From: Acidobacteriota bacterium
GTDB taxonomy: Bacteria > Acidobacteriota > Vicinamibacteria > Vicinamibacterales > CAVVIG01
Reading direction: 5' to 3'
NCBI GenBank assembly: GCA_003222535.1
Contig: QHWJ01000232.1
Location: 1-64,000 of the forward strand
Length of the DNA stretch: 64,000 nucleotides
Part shown: positions 9,168 through 17,152 of the stretch, one piece after another
How positions within the stretch are numbered: the stretch's first letter is position 1
How the letters are laid out: every line of letters starts with the position of its first letter
Translations under genes and position numbers: made by a program
Notes under the pieces: model-generated
The model's input: the letters and a program-made list of their open reading frames with translations, nothing else
Told to the model about the DNA's origin: nothing
The model's database searches: none

Positions 9168-9292
9168 CGCATGGTTCGACAAGCTCACCATGGGCGCTCG
9201 TCGTGAACCTGTCGAAGGATGAGCGTCAATGGCCGTGAGACACAAGCTCACCATGAGCGATCGTCCTGAGCCTGTTGAAGGATGAGCATCAA
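9168..9292. repeat. Paired TTCGACAAGCTCACCATG / CCTGTCGAAGGATGAGC dispersed-type repeat, two copies
   Basis: ggttcgacaagctcaccatgggcgctcgtcgtgaacctgtcgaaggatgagcgtcaatgg... repeated as cacaagctcaccatgagcgatcgtcctgagcctgttgaaggatgagcatcaatgg. Confidence 0.8.
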
Positions 9293-9306
9293 TGGTCGTG
9301 ACACGG

Positions 9307-10146
9307 CTAACGGATCCACGCTTCCAGCTCTGTGCGCGTGTCGGTGCGCGAGTCGCGGTATTTGACGATCACGGGCGTCCCCAGCGAGAGCCCCCACTCG
9401 ACGCCTTTGCCGGAGGTGACCGCCCGCGCGCCGGGCACGACGACAGCGCCTTCCGGGATGACGAGCGGACGGTCTCCCGCCGGCTTGATGATCTCGCCGT
9501 GGACGAGGTCGTACACCGGCGTGGATCCGGTCAACACGGTGCCGGCGGCGACAACGGCGCGCGCCTTGACGATCGCGCCTTCGTAGATTCCCGTGTTCCC
9601 GCCGATGAGCACGTCGTCTTCGATGATGACGGGCAGGGCGCCGACCGGCTCGATGACGCCGCCGATCTGCGCGGCGGCGCTGACGTGCACGCGTCGGCCG
9701 ACCTGGGCGCAGGATCCCACGAGCGCGTGCGAGTCGATCATCGATCCTTCCTCGACCCGCGCGCCGATGTTCACATACATCGGCGGCATGCAGATGACGC
9801 CCGGCGCGAGGTACGCGCCGTCGCGAATCGCGGATCCGCCGGGCACGATGCGCAGGCCGGCGGCGAGCCCGGGCTTCTTCAACGGCAGCGTGTCTTTGTC
9901 GTAGAACGGCAGGCGGCCGTGATCCATCGAGGCGTCGACGATGTCGCCGAACTTGAACCCGAGCAGGATGCCCTGCTTCACCCATGTGTTCACGCGCCAG
10001 CCAACCGGGCTCGAGGCGTCGGGCTCCGCGGCGCGCACCTCGCCGGAGGACAGCGCCTCGCGCAGACGAGCGAATGCCGCGCGCGCCGAGTCGCGATCGG
10101 CCGACGCGCCGGCCGAAACCAGCTCTTTGATGTCGGATTCGAGCAT
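9307..10146 (-). CDS. dapD: 2,3,4,5-tetrahydropyridine-2,6-dicarboxylate N-succinyltransferase
   Basis: WRVNTWVKQGILLGFKFGDIVDASMDHGRLPFYDKD...GAYLAPGVICMPPMYVNIGARVEEGSMIDSHALVGSCAQVG; start at MLESDIKELVS. Confidence 0.93.
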   Translation of the reverse strand: MLESDIKELVSAGASADRDSARAAFARLREALSSGEVRAAEPDASSPVGWRVNTWVKQGILLGFKFGDIVDASMDHGRLPFYDKDTLPLKKPGLAAGLRIVPGGSAIRDGAYLAPGVICMPPMYVNIGARVEEGSMIDSHALVGSCAQVGRRVHVSAAAQIGGVIEPVGALPVIIEDDVLIGGNTGIYEGAIVKARAVVAAGTVLTGSTPVYDLVHGEIIKPAGDRPLVIPEGAVVVPGARAVTSGKGVEWGLSLGTPVIVKYRDSRTDTRTELEAWIR

Positions 10147-10155
10147 TTGGGTCCT

Positions 10156-10340
10156 TGGTTCTTGGTACCTGGTGCTTGGTCCGTCCCTGGTCCTTGGTCC
10201 GTCCCTGGTCCTTGGTCCGTCCCTGGTCCTTGGTCCGTCCCTGGTCCTTGGTCCGTCCCTGGTCCTTGGTCCGTCCCTGGTCCTTGGTCCGTCCCTGGTC
10301 CTTGGTCCGTCCCTGGTCCTTGGTCCGTCCCTGGTCCTAA
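10156..10340. repeat. 18-bp tandem repeat (CCGTCCCTGGTCCTTGGT)x9
   Basis: About nine near-perfect 18-bp units; translates as (VRPWSL)9 on + and (GPRTRD)n on -. Confidence 0.95.
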
Positions 10341-10450
10341 GCACACTGGACCGAAGACGGACCAGGAACCAAAGGACCAAGATCGAACAGCCCGTGGTGA
10401 AAGTCTGGCTGCATTCGACCGGTGCGCCGCCAGACGTTCACCACGGACGG

Positions 10451-11350
10451 CTAGACGAACGCCGCTTTGAGCAGGCCGAGCTCTTTCAGCACGTGCAGGA
10501 TCTTGTCCTTCGACTCGGCCTTCGGCGACACCATCGGCAGCCTGAACACCTCGTCGATGAGCCCCATGGCCGCCATCGCGGCCTTGACCGGACCCGGATT
10601 CGATTCGATGAAGTTCGCCGCCATCAGCGGCAGAATCCGCGAGTGGACGGCGCGCGCGGCGGCGAAGTCGTTGCGCTCAGCGATCTCCACCATCTGCACC
10701 ATCTCCGCCGGGATTTCGTTCGATGCCACCGAGACGATGCCCCGCCCGCCCACCGCCATCAGCGGCAGCGTCAGCGCATCGTCCCCCGACAGCACGATGA
10801 AGTCCGCGGGGGACGCGCGGCAGATGTCGCACATCTGCGACACGTTGCCGGACGCTTCCTTCACGCCGACGATGTTCGGGACCTGCGCAAGCCGCATGAG
10901 CGTGACAACCTCGACGTTCACGCCCGTCCGGCCCGGGACGTTGTAGACGACGATCGGCAGCGGCGTGCTCTGTGCAAACGCCCGGTAATGCTGATAGATA
11001 CCTTCCTGCGTGGGCTTGTTGTAGTACGGCGTCACGGAGAGAAAGCCCGAGGCCCCGCGTCGCGCCATCTCGCGAGCGATGTGAATCACGTCCCGGGTGT
11101 CGTATCCGCCAGCTCCCGCGAGCACCGGCGTCTTCCCATTGGCTTCATCGACAACGATCTCGACGACGCGAAGCCGCTCGGCGTCGGTGAGCGTGGGGTT
11201 TTCACCGGTTGTTCCGCAGGGGCAGAGAAAGTGAATGCCCGCGTCGATCTGCCGGCGGGCAAGCCTTCGCACCGCCGTTTCGTCGAGCTCGCCGCTCTTC
11301 GTGAACGGCGTCACCAATGCGGTCCCGACTCCCGTAAATGGCGTTCTCAT
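10451..11350 (-). CDS. dapA: 4-hydroxy-tetrahydrodipicolinate synthase
   Basis: MRTPFTGVGTALVTPFTKSGELDE; FLCPCGTTGENPTLTDAE; VVYNVPGRTGVNVE; VGVKEASGN. Confidence 0.95.
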   Translation of the reverse strand: MRTPFTGVGTALVTPFTKSGELDETAVRRLARRQIDAGIHFLCPCGTTGENPTLTDAERLRVVEIVVDEANGKTPVLAGAGGYDTRDVIHIAREMARRGASGFLSVTPYYNKPTQEGIYQHYRAFAQSTPLPIVVYNVPGRTGVNVEVVTLMRLAQVPNIVGVKEASGNVSQMCDICRASPADFIVLSGDDALTLPLMAVGGRGIVSVASNEIPAEMVQMVEIAERNDFAAARAVHSRILPLMAANFIESNPGPVKAAMAAMGLIDEVFRLPMVSPKAESKDKILHVLKELGLLKAAFV

Positions 11351-11365
11351 GCGTGCTCTCCGGCA

Positions 11366-11430
11366 GGCCTGACCAGCCTCCGCCACGGCTTCGGCGGTCC
11401 GCCGTAGCTTTCAGCGAAGGCGGAAAGCCT
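11366..11430. repeat. Dispersed element CCTGACCAGCCTCCGCCAMGGCTTCGGCGGTCCGCCGTAGCTT, copy 1
   Basis: Near-identical blocks at 18.96 and 31.14 kb. Confidence 0.85.
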
Positions 11431-11502
11431 GCACTCCAACGACCAACGCCAACGCTCGGCTGAAGCCTTGGCGCTCCAACCTACCCGAACTCCGCCCTGC
11501 CT

Positions 11503-11661
11503 GACCTACCCGACCTATCCGACCTACCCGACCTACCCGACCCGCGCGACCTACCCGACCCACGCGACCTACCTGACCCACGCGACCTACCCGACCCACG
11601 CGACCTACCTGACCTACCCGACCCACCCGACCTATCCGACCTATCCGACCTATCCGACCCC
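11503..11661. repeat. 9-bp tandem array (GACCTACCC)n with variants
   Basis: gacctacccgacctatccgacctacccgacctacccgacccgcgcgacctacccgacccacg... Confidence 0.92.
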
Positions 11662-12342
11662 GAGCACATCGTGCATTGTGTACCAACCCTGTTTGCCCTG
11701 AATCCATCGGGCGGCGGCGAGCGCGCCACGGGCGAAGGCGGTGCGGTCGCGGGCAGCGTGCGTCAGCGTAATCGTTTCCGCCGGGCCGTCGAAGCCGACT
11801 GTATGTGTGCCGGGAATGAAACCGGCGCGGGCCGACGAGACGTCGATCGGCCGCGAAAACCCCGCGTGCTCCATCGCGTGCTTCAGGAGCAGCGCTGTGC
11901 CCGAGGGCGCGTCTTTCTTCGCGGCGTGATGCGCTTCATGCAGAAACGCGCCGAAGTCCGCCTGCGGGGCGAACAGCTTCGCGGCCTGCGCGACGATAGC
12001 CTCGAAGAGCACGACGCCGGTGGAAAAATTCGGCGCGACCACAATCCCGACGCCGGCGTCCGCGATCACCTGCCTGAGCGCGACCTCGTGGGGGGACCAT
12101 CCGGTCGTGCCGACGACCAGGCAAATGCCACGTCGCGCGAGCACCGCCGCATTGGTGGGCACGGAGGCCGCGGTGGAAAAGTCGATCGCGACCTCGACCC
12201 CCGTCCAGCGATCGGCGTCCGGCCCGCCGCCGTGGAGCGGAGAGACCGGGTCGATCACGCCAGCGACTTCGCAGTCGTACTGGCCCGCCAGCTCCCCGAC
12301 GAGCTGCCCCATCTTGCCGTGGCCGACCAGCAGAATCCGCAT
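11650..12342 (-). CDS. dapB: 4-hydroxy-tetrahydrodipicolinate reductase
   Basis: MRILLVGHGKMGQLVGELA...VAIDFSTAASVPTNAA...LVVGTTGW...VVAPNFSTGVVLF...EAHHAAKKDAPSGTALLL. Confidence 0.93.
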   Translation of the reverse strand: MRILLVGHGKMGQLVGELAGQYDCEVAGVIDPVSPLHGGGPDADRWTGVEVAIDFSTAASVPTNAAVLARRGICLVVGTTGWSPHEVALRQVIADAGVGIVVAPNFSTGVVLFEAIVAQAAKLFAPQADFGAFLHEAHHAAKKDAPSGTALLLKHAMEHAGFSRPIDVSSARAGFIPGTHTVGFDGPAETITLTHAARDRTAFARGALAAARWIQGKQGWYTMHDVLGVG

Positions 12343-12464
12343 CTGGCCTCTCTGATCTTCGCGCGCCCTCGTATGCTTCCGCGCAGTTTCAAAACCGTAG
12401 GGCGAGCTTCGCCAAGCGGCCACCCTGAAGGGTCGCCCTATCGTTTTGGACCGGTTCTCGCGGC

Positions 12465-13832
12465 TCATTGTCGTCCAAAAAACTGCTCGTGCAACCTCGT
12501 CATCGCCTGCGGGACGTCCGCGTCACGCAGCACGAACGTCACATTGCGCCGCGAGGCCGCCTGCGAGACGAGGCGCAGGGGAATGCGGTCGAGCGACGTC
12601 ACTGCCCGGCCGAACACGGTCGGATCCGCCCTCAGATTCTCGCCGACGGCGCAGATAATCGCCATCTCAGGCTCGCAGCTCGCCTCGGCGAAATTGCGGA
12701 GGTTGTCGAGAATCGCCTCGAGCCGGCGGGTGTCGTCGATGGTGACCGACACGCTCACTTCGGATGTCGTCACCACGTCGACCGCCGTCTTGAACCGCTC
12801 GAAGACCTCGAAGAGCCGGCGCAGGAACCCGTGCGCCATCAGCATGCGCGTGGACGTGATGTCGATGACCGTCACGTCGCGCTTGCAGGCGATGGCGGTC
12901 AACTGCCCCTGCTCGGGACGGCCGTCCGCGGTGATGCGCGTGCCCGGGTTCTCGGGCCGGCGTGAATTGAGGATCCGGACGGGGATGTTCTTTCCGACCG
13001 CCGGCAGAATCGTGCTGGGATGCAGCACCTTCGCGCCGAAGTACGCCAGCTCTGACGCTTCCGCGAAGGAGATCCGCGGCACGACACGCGGCTGCGGCAC
13101 GATGCGCGGATCGGCGGTCAGCAGACCGTCGACGTCGGTCCAGATCTGGATCTCGGCGGCGTCCAGGCACGCACCGAAGATGGCGGCGGAGTAATCCGAG
13201 CCGCCGCGTCCCAGCGTCGATGTGATCCCGCTGGCCGTGGCGCCAATGAAGCCGCCGAGCACGGCGACCTTGCCCGCGGCGAGCACGGGCGCCACACGCC
13301 CGCGCGCCCTTTCACAGGTTTCGATCATGTCAGGTGCGGCGATGGTGTGCTCCGCGTCGGTGACGAGCACGGTGCGCGCGTCGATCCAGTCGCTCGGAAT
13401 CCCGCGATCGGCGATCGCGGCCGCCACGATGCGGCTGCTTGCCAGCTCGCCGACCGCCAGGACGGCGTCGCGTGAGCGCGGCGACACTTCGCGAAGCACC
13501 GCGAGCGCATGGATCAGGCCGCTCAACTCCTCGAGCTCCCGCCGCAGGTCGGCGAGCAGCCGCGTGCGACTCTCGCTCGTGACAGCCGTGGCAACCGCGA
13601 CGTGCCGCTCCACGAGCGCCCGCAACTCCGACGCGGCGCGCTCTGCCGCGCCGTCTTCAGCGAGCTGCGCCGTCGCGACGAGCGTGTCGGTGACGCCGGC
13701 CAGCGCCGATACGACGACGACGGGAGGTGCGGATGGCGTCGCGCGGAGCTGATGACCGACGATGCCGACCAGGCGGATGATGGCGTCGGGATCCGCCACG
13801 GACGTCCCGCCGAACTTCATGACGACGCTCAC
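12465..13832 (-). CDS. lysC: Aspartate kinase
   Basis: MSVVMKFGGTSVADPDAI; GGFIGATASGITSTLGRGGSDYSAAIFGACLDAAEIQIWTDVDGLLTADPR. Confidence 0.95.
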   Translation of the reverse strand: MSVVMKFGGTSVADPDAIIRLVGIVGHQLRATPSAPPVVVVSALAGVTDTLVATAQLAEDGAAERAASELRALVERHVAVATAVTSESRTRLLADLRRELEELSGLIHALAVLREVSPRSRDAVLAVGELASSRIVAAAIADRGIPSDWIDARTVLVTDAEHTIAAPDMIETCERARGRVAPVLAAGKVAVLGGFIGATASGITSTLGRGGSDYSAAIFGACLDAAEIQIWTDVDGLLTADPRIVPQPRVVPRISFAEASELAYFGAKVLHPSTILPAVGKNIPVRILNSRRPENPGTRITADGRPEQGQLTAIACKRDVTVIDITSTRMLMAHGFLRRLFEVFERFKTAVDVVTTSEVSVSVTIDDTRRLEAILDNLRNFAEASCEPEMAIICAVGENLRADPTVFGRAVTSLDRIPLRLVSQAASRRNVTFVLRDADVPQAMTRLHEQFFGRQ

Positions 13833-13854
13833 GACTGCATCCCCAGGTCGCGTG

Positions 13855-13932
13855 GGTCACGTGGGTCGGGTGGGTCACGGTAACCCACCAGACCTACTCG
13901 ACCTACTTGACCTACCCGGCCTACCTGACCTC
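13855..13932. repeat. GGGTCACGTGGGTCGGGTGG / GACCTACTCGACC 9-mer-like repeats
   Basis: Same motif family as 11.5 and 46.4 kb arrays, both orientations. Confidence 0.8.
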
Positions 13933-14976
13933 TCATAGCAGCCCCTGCCGATGCATCAGCTCGGCGTTCAGGATGGCTGCCCCTGCGGCGCCGCGAATGG
14001 TGTTGTGCCCGAGCGCGACGAACTTGTAGTCGAGGACCGGGCAGCGCCGGAGCCGGCCGACCGTCACCGTCATGCCGCCGTCCCGATTCGCGTCGAGCGC
14101 CGGCTGCGGACGATTGGCTTCCGTCAGGTACACGATTGGCTGCGGCGGCGCGGATGGCAGGCCGAGCTCCTGCGGCTTGCCGCGGAACGAGTTCCAGGCG
14201 GCGACGATCGCGTCGGCGTCCGGCTGCTCGTCGAGCGCCACCGAAATCGACGCGGTGTGCCCGTTGTGCACCGGCACACGGTTGACCGCCGCGCTCACCG
14301 TCACCGGATGGTTCCGGATCGCCCCGTTCTTCAGCGCGCCGAGGATCTTGTTGGTCTCGGTCTCGATTTTCTCTTCCTCGCCGCCCCCGATGAACGGGAT
14401 GACGTTGCCGAGGATGTCCCACGATGCCACGCCGGGATACCCGGCGCCGGAGATGGCCTGCAGTGTCGTGATGATCGACGTCTTCAGGCCGAACTGCCGC
14501 AGCGGCGCCAGCGCCATCGCGTAGACGATCACGGAGCAGTTCGGGTTCGTCACGATGCGTCCATTCCAGCCACGGGCGGACGCCTGGGTCCTGAGCAGGT
14601 CGAGATGGTCGGCGTTGACTTCGGGAATCAGCAGCGGGACGTCGGCCTCCATCCGGTAGTTGCGCGAATTGGTCACGACGATGTGACCGGCGTGCGCGAA
14701 TGCGCCCTCGATCTCGCCGGCGACCGACGAGTCGAGACCGGAGAACACCAGCGCCGGCGCGCGCCCTGGCGTGGCGGCGTCGACGCTCATCCGCGCGATG
14801 TCCTCCGGGAGCGGATTCGGCAGACGCCACGCCGCTGCGGCGCGGTAAGCCTTCCCCGCGGATCGTTCGCTGGCTCCGAGCCAGGTGACGCGGAACCACG
14901 GATGATCCGCGAGCAGCGCGATGAACTGCTGGCCGACCATGCCGGTCGCGCCGAGAATGCCTACGTCGATCGTCAT
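13933..14976 (-). CDS. asd: Aspartate-semialdehyde dehydrogenase
   Basis: MTIDVGILGATGMVGQQFIALLADHPWFRVTWLGASERSAGK; VTNPNCSVIVYAMALAPLRQFG. Confidence 0.94.
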   Translation of the reverse strand: MTIDVGILGATGMVGQQFIALLADHPWFRVTWLGASERSAGKAYRAAAAWRLPNPLPEDIARMSVDAATPGRAPALVFSGLDSSVAGEIEGAFAHAGHIVVTNSRNYRMEADVPLLIPEVNADHLDLLRTQASARGWNGRIVTNPNCSVIVYAMALAPLRQFGLKTSIITTLQAISGAGYPGVASWDILGNVIPFIGGGEEEKIETETNKILGALKNGAIRNHPVTVSAAVNRVPVHNGHTASISVALDEQPDADAIVAAWNSFRGKPQELGLPSAPPQPIVYLTEANRPQPALDANRDGGMTVTVGRLRRCPVLDYKFVALGHNTIRGAAGAAILNAELMHRQGLL

Positions 14977-15034
14977 TGTCGTGTCCTTCATGGTCTTCGT
15001 GTTCGTCGTTCCGTCTTCGTGTGCGTCGTGAGTC

Positions 15035-15070
15035 AAAAAAAAAGCCGACGCGGCGTTTAGCCGGTCGGCT
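15035..15070 (-). terminator. Intrinsic terminator in the upstream region of asd (candidate attenuator)
   Basis: Minus strand AGCCGACCGGCTAAACGCCGCGTCGGCTTTTTTTTT: GC-rich stem followed by nine T. Confidence 0.85.
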
Positions 15071-15096
15071 GTGGAAGGCTCGGTTGTAACTGCTGA

Positions 15097-15177
15097 TCAG
15101 CGCTCGAGCACACACACACCGGCACGGCCGGCCCGCGTTCGGCCGAGCCGCTTTCGAATGTCGGAGGTGAAGCACAT
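15097..15177 (-). CDS. Candidate 26-aa leader peptide upstream of asd
   Basis: MCFTSDIRKRLGRTRAGRAGVCVLER between TGTTATACT and the terminator. Confidence 0.45.
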   Translation of the reverse strand: MCFTSDIRKRLGRTRAGRAGVCVLER

Positions 15178-15183
15178 GAGAAG

Positions 15184-15194
15184 GGCAGTATAAC
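15184..15194 (-). promoter_or_regulatory. Extended -10 like element TGTTATACT upstream of leader ORF
   Basis: Reverse strand GTGTTATACTGCCCTTCTCATG. Confidence 0.5.
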
Positions 15195-15304
15195 ACGGCG
15201 GCCATCTCGCGTCCGAGGATCGTGGCCACGACCGTCTCGGAGCGCCGGATAGGATCGGACCGGATATTGGTTGGATTCTGACGAGATTCCGGAAGAGGGC
15301 TCTG

Positions 15305-15508
15305 TTAAAGGTACTTGAGAAGCCCGCCGAGAGCGGCGAAGAGCACCTGGGCGAGGTTGCGGACGAGCGGCGAAATGTCGCCCTCGTTGACGGCGTTCGC
15401 AACCGTCACGGGATTGGTGACGAAGAGCCAGATGGTCGCCGCCGCCAGCACGATGCTGACGAGAGCGATCAGGGTGAAGAGGCTCACGCCGACGCGTTGC
15501 AGGATCAT
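15305..15508 (-). CDS. Small membrane protein (67 aa)
   Basis: MILQRVGVSLFTLIALVSIVLAAATIWLFVTNPVTVANAV...; start overlaps upstream stop (ATGA). Confidence 0.6.
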   Translation of the reverse strand: MILQRVGVSLFTLIALVSIVLAAATIWLFVTNPVTVANAVNEGDISPLVRNLAQVLFAALGGLLKYL

Positions 15509-15699
15509 GGCACTTCGAGCACCATCGTTCGGAACTGTCCGGATTCGTCCTGGCGCCGGTGCGCCCTGGCTGCGTCCGCCGGCGGAAACGCGCAATCGAT
15601 TGCCGGCTCGAGCCGGCCGGCGGAGAAGAAGCGGACAGGTTCTATTACGACATCGACACTCCTGCGGTTCGTCATCCGCTTGATTTCCCCGGCCTTCAT
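15505..15699 (-). CDS. Small hypothetical protein (64 aa), translationally coupled
   Basis: MKAGEIKRMTNRRSVDVVIEPVRFFSAGRLEPAIDCAFPPADAARAHRRQDESGQFRTMVLEVP; ATGA overlap with next ORF. Confidence 0.5.
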   Translation of the reverse strand: MKAGEIKRMTNRRSVDVVIEPVRFFSAGRLEPAIDCAFPPADAARAHRRQDESGQFRTMVLEVP

Positions 15700-15709
15700 A
15701 AAGATTGGC

Positions 15710-15760
15710 GAGTTGGTGAGTTGGTGAGTTGGTGAGTTGGAGAATTCAAGTCGCCAAGTC
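15710..15760. repeat. 8-bp tandem repeat (GAGTTGGT)n
   Basis: gagttggtgagttggtgagttggtgagttgg. Confidence 0.85.
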
Positions 15761-15772
15761 GCCAAAATGCTA

Positions 15773-17152
15773 TCAGAAGGCGTCCGGCGACAGGACGACC
15801 GGCTCGCCGAGGCCGAGGCGGCCGAGCTCCTCGCGGACCACATCGAAGTCGCCGACGACGAGCGTGGTGAGGCGCGCCGGATCGAGATGACATTGCATGA
15901 CCCGTGAGACGTCGTCGCTCGTGACGCGCTCGATCCTCGGCACGAACTGCTCGTAGTAATCGTCCGGCAGGTCGTAGAGGGCGAGCTGCATGGCGGCGCG
16001 CCCGATCTGTTCGCCGGTCTCGAAGCTGCGTGCGTAGCCGCGCGTGAGGGCCGCGATCCCGAGCTCGAGCTCCTCCGCGGTGACGGGATGAGGTCCGCGG
16101 ATGCCCGCGATCTCGCCAATCGACTCCTCGATCGCCCGCGCCGTCCCCGTTGTCTGGACGCTCGCCTGCAGGATGAAGGGCCCCGACAACCGTCGGAAGT
16201 CGAAGGCCGAGCGCGCGCCGTAGGTGAGCCCCTTGTCTTCGCGAAGGTTCAGGTTGATGCGGCTGACGAACTGGCCGCCGAGAATCGTGTTCGCCACGAC
16301 GAGCGCATGGTAGTCGGGCGAGTCGCGCCCGACGGCGACCTGGCCGATGCGCAGCTCCGACTGCGGCGCGTGCGGGCGCGGCACCACGTTGAGCCGCGCG
16401 GCGTGCGGCAGCGATCCCCCGGCTGTCACTTCCGCATCGCCCGGCCCGGTCCAGTCAGCGAACGTCTCGGCCGCCAGGCGCGCGATCCCCGCGTGGTCGC
16501 AGTCGCCGACCGCAATCAGCGTGGCCGCCGACGGCCGGATCGCTCGCACATGGAACGCGCGCACATCGTCGACGTGCATGGCCGCCAGCGACGTCTCGCT
16601 GCCGATCGGCGAGTGCCCGTACGGATGCGCCCCGTACAACAATTGCAGAAACGCGCGGTCGGCGACGGCGCCCGGCATGTCGCGCAACTGGGTCAGACGG
16701 TGGAGCCGCAACTGCCGCACGCGGGCGAAATCGCTTTCCCTGATCGCCGGACGCGCGACGATGTCCGAGAGCAGCGCGAGGGCGCGCTCGGCGAAGCGGC
16801 TGAGGACGCTCACGCTGGCCACCGTCGCATCCGATCCGATGTCGGTGTCGAACTGCGCGCCGAGCCTCGCCAGCGCCTCGTGCATCTCGATGGCGGACCG
16901 CTCGCCGCTCCCCTCGTCGAGCATGTCGGCGGTGACGGCGGCCAGTCCGTCCATGCCGACCGGATCGGACGAGGCGCCGCGGCGGAGAAGCAGCGTGAAC
17001 GCCACCAGCGGCACCTGCGTGTGCGTCACCGTCCAGATGCGCAGCCCGTTGGGCAGCGTCGATTTCTCGATGGAGGGGAATGGAAAGGGTCGCGTCGGCC
17101 CCGGCTCGGGGAGCCGCGTCCTGTCGATCTTCACCGTCCGGATTGCGCTCAC
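15773..17152 (-). CDS. M16 family peptidase-like protein, non-catalytic subunit
   Basis: LPNGLRIWTVTHTQVPLVAFTLLLRRGASSDPVGMDGLAAVTADMLDEGSG; M16 fold but no HxxEH. Confidence 0.87.
   Translation of the reverse strand: MSAIRTVKIDRTRLPEPGPTRPFPFPSIEKSTLPNGLRIWTVTHTQVPLVAFTLLLRRGASSDPVGMDGLAAVTADMLDEGSGERSAIEMHEALARLGAQFDTDIGSDATVASVSVLSRFAERALALLSDIVARPAIRESDFARVRQLRLHRLTQLRDMPGAVADRAFLQLLYGAHPYGHSPIGSETSLAAMHVDDVRAFHVRAIRPSAATLIAVGDCDHAGIARLAAETFADWTGPGDAEVTAGGSLPHAARLNVVPRPHAPQSELRIGQVAVGRDSPDYHALVVANTILGGQFVSRINLNLREDKGLTYGARSAFDFRRLSGPFILQASVQTTGTARAIEESIGEIAGIRGPHPVTAEELELGIAALTRGYARSFETGEQIGRAAMQLALYDLPDDYYEQFVPRIERVTSDDVSRVMQCHLDPARLTTLVVGDFDVVREELGRLGLGEPVVLSPDAF

Noticed and set aside
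10156-10340. CRISPR-like appearance of the 18-bp array
   Set aside because: Units are contiguous with no unique spacers and no cas genes nearby; it is a simple minisatellite
10155-10340. 61-aa (VRPWSL)n ORF
   Set aside because: Translation of the 18-bp minisatellite; no start/RBS support
11468-11701. 77-aa (TYPTYPT)n ORF
   Set aside because: Translation of a tandem repeat with no coding support
15097-15177. Lysine riboswitch upstream of asd
   Set aside because: The region is too short and lacks recognisable L-box architecture; an attenuator-like hairpin is the better description
13829-15229. 466-aa ORF overlapping asd
   Set aside because: Different frame of the same strand as asd, which has clear ASD motifs; the frame reads biased Arg-rich sequence
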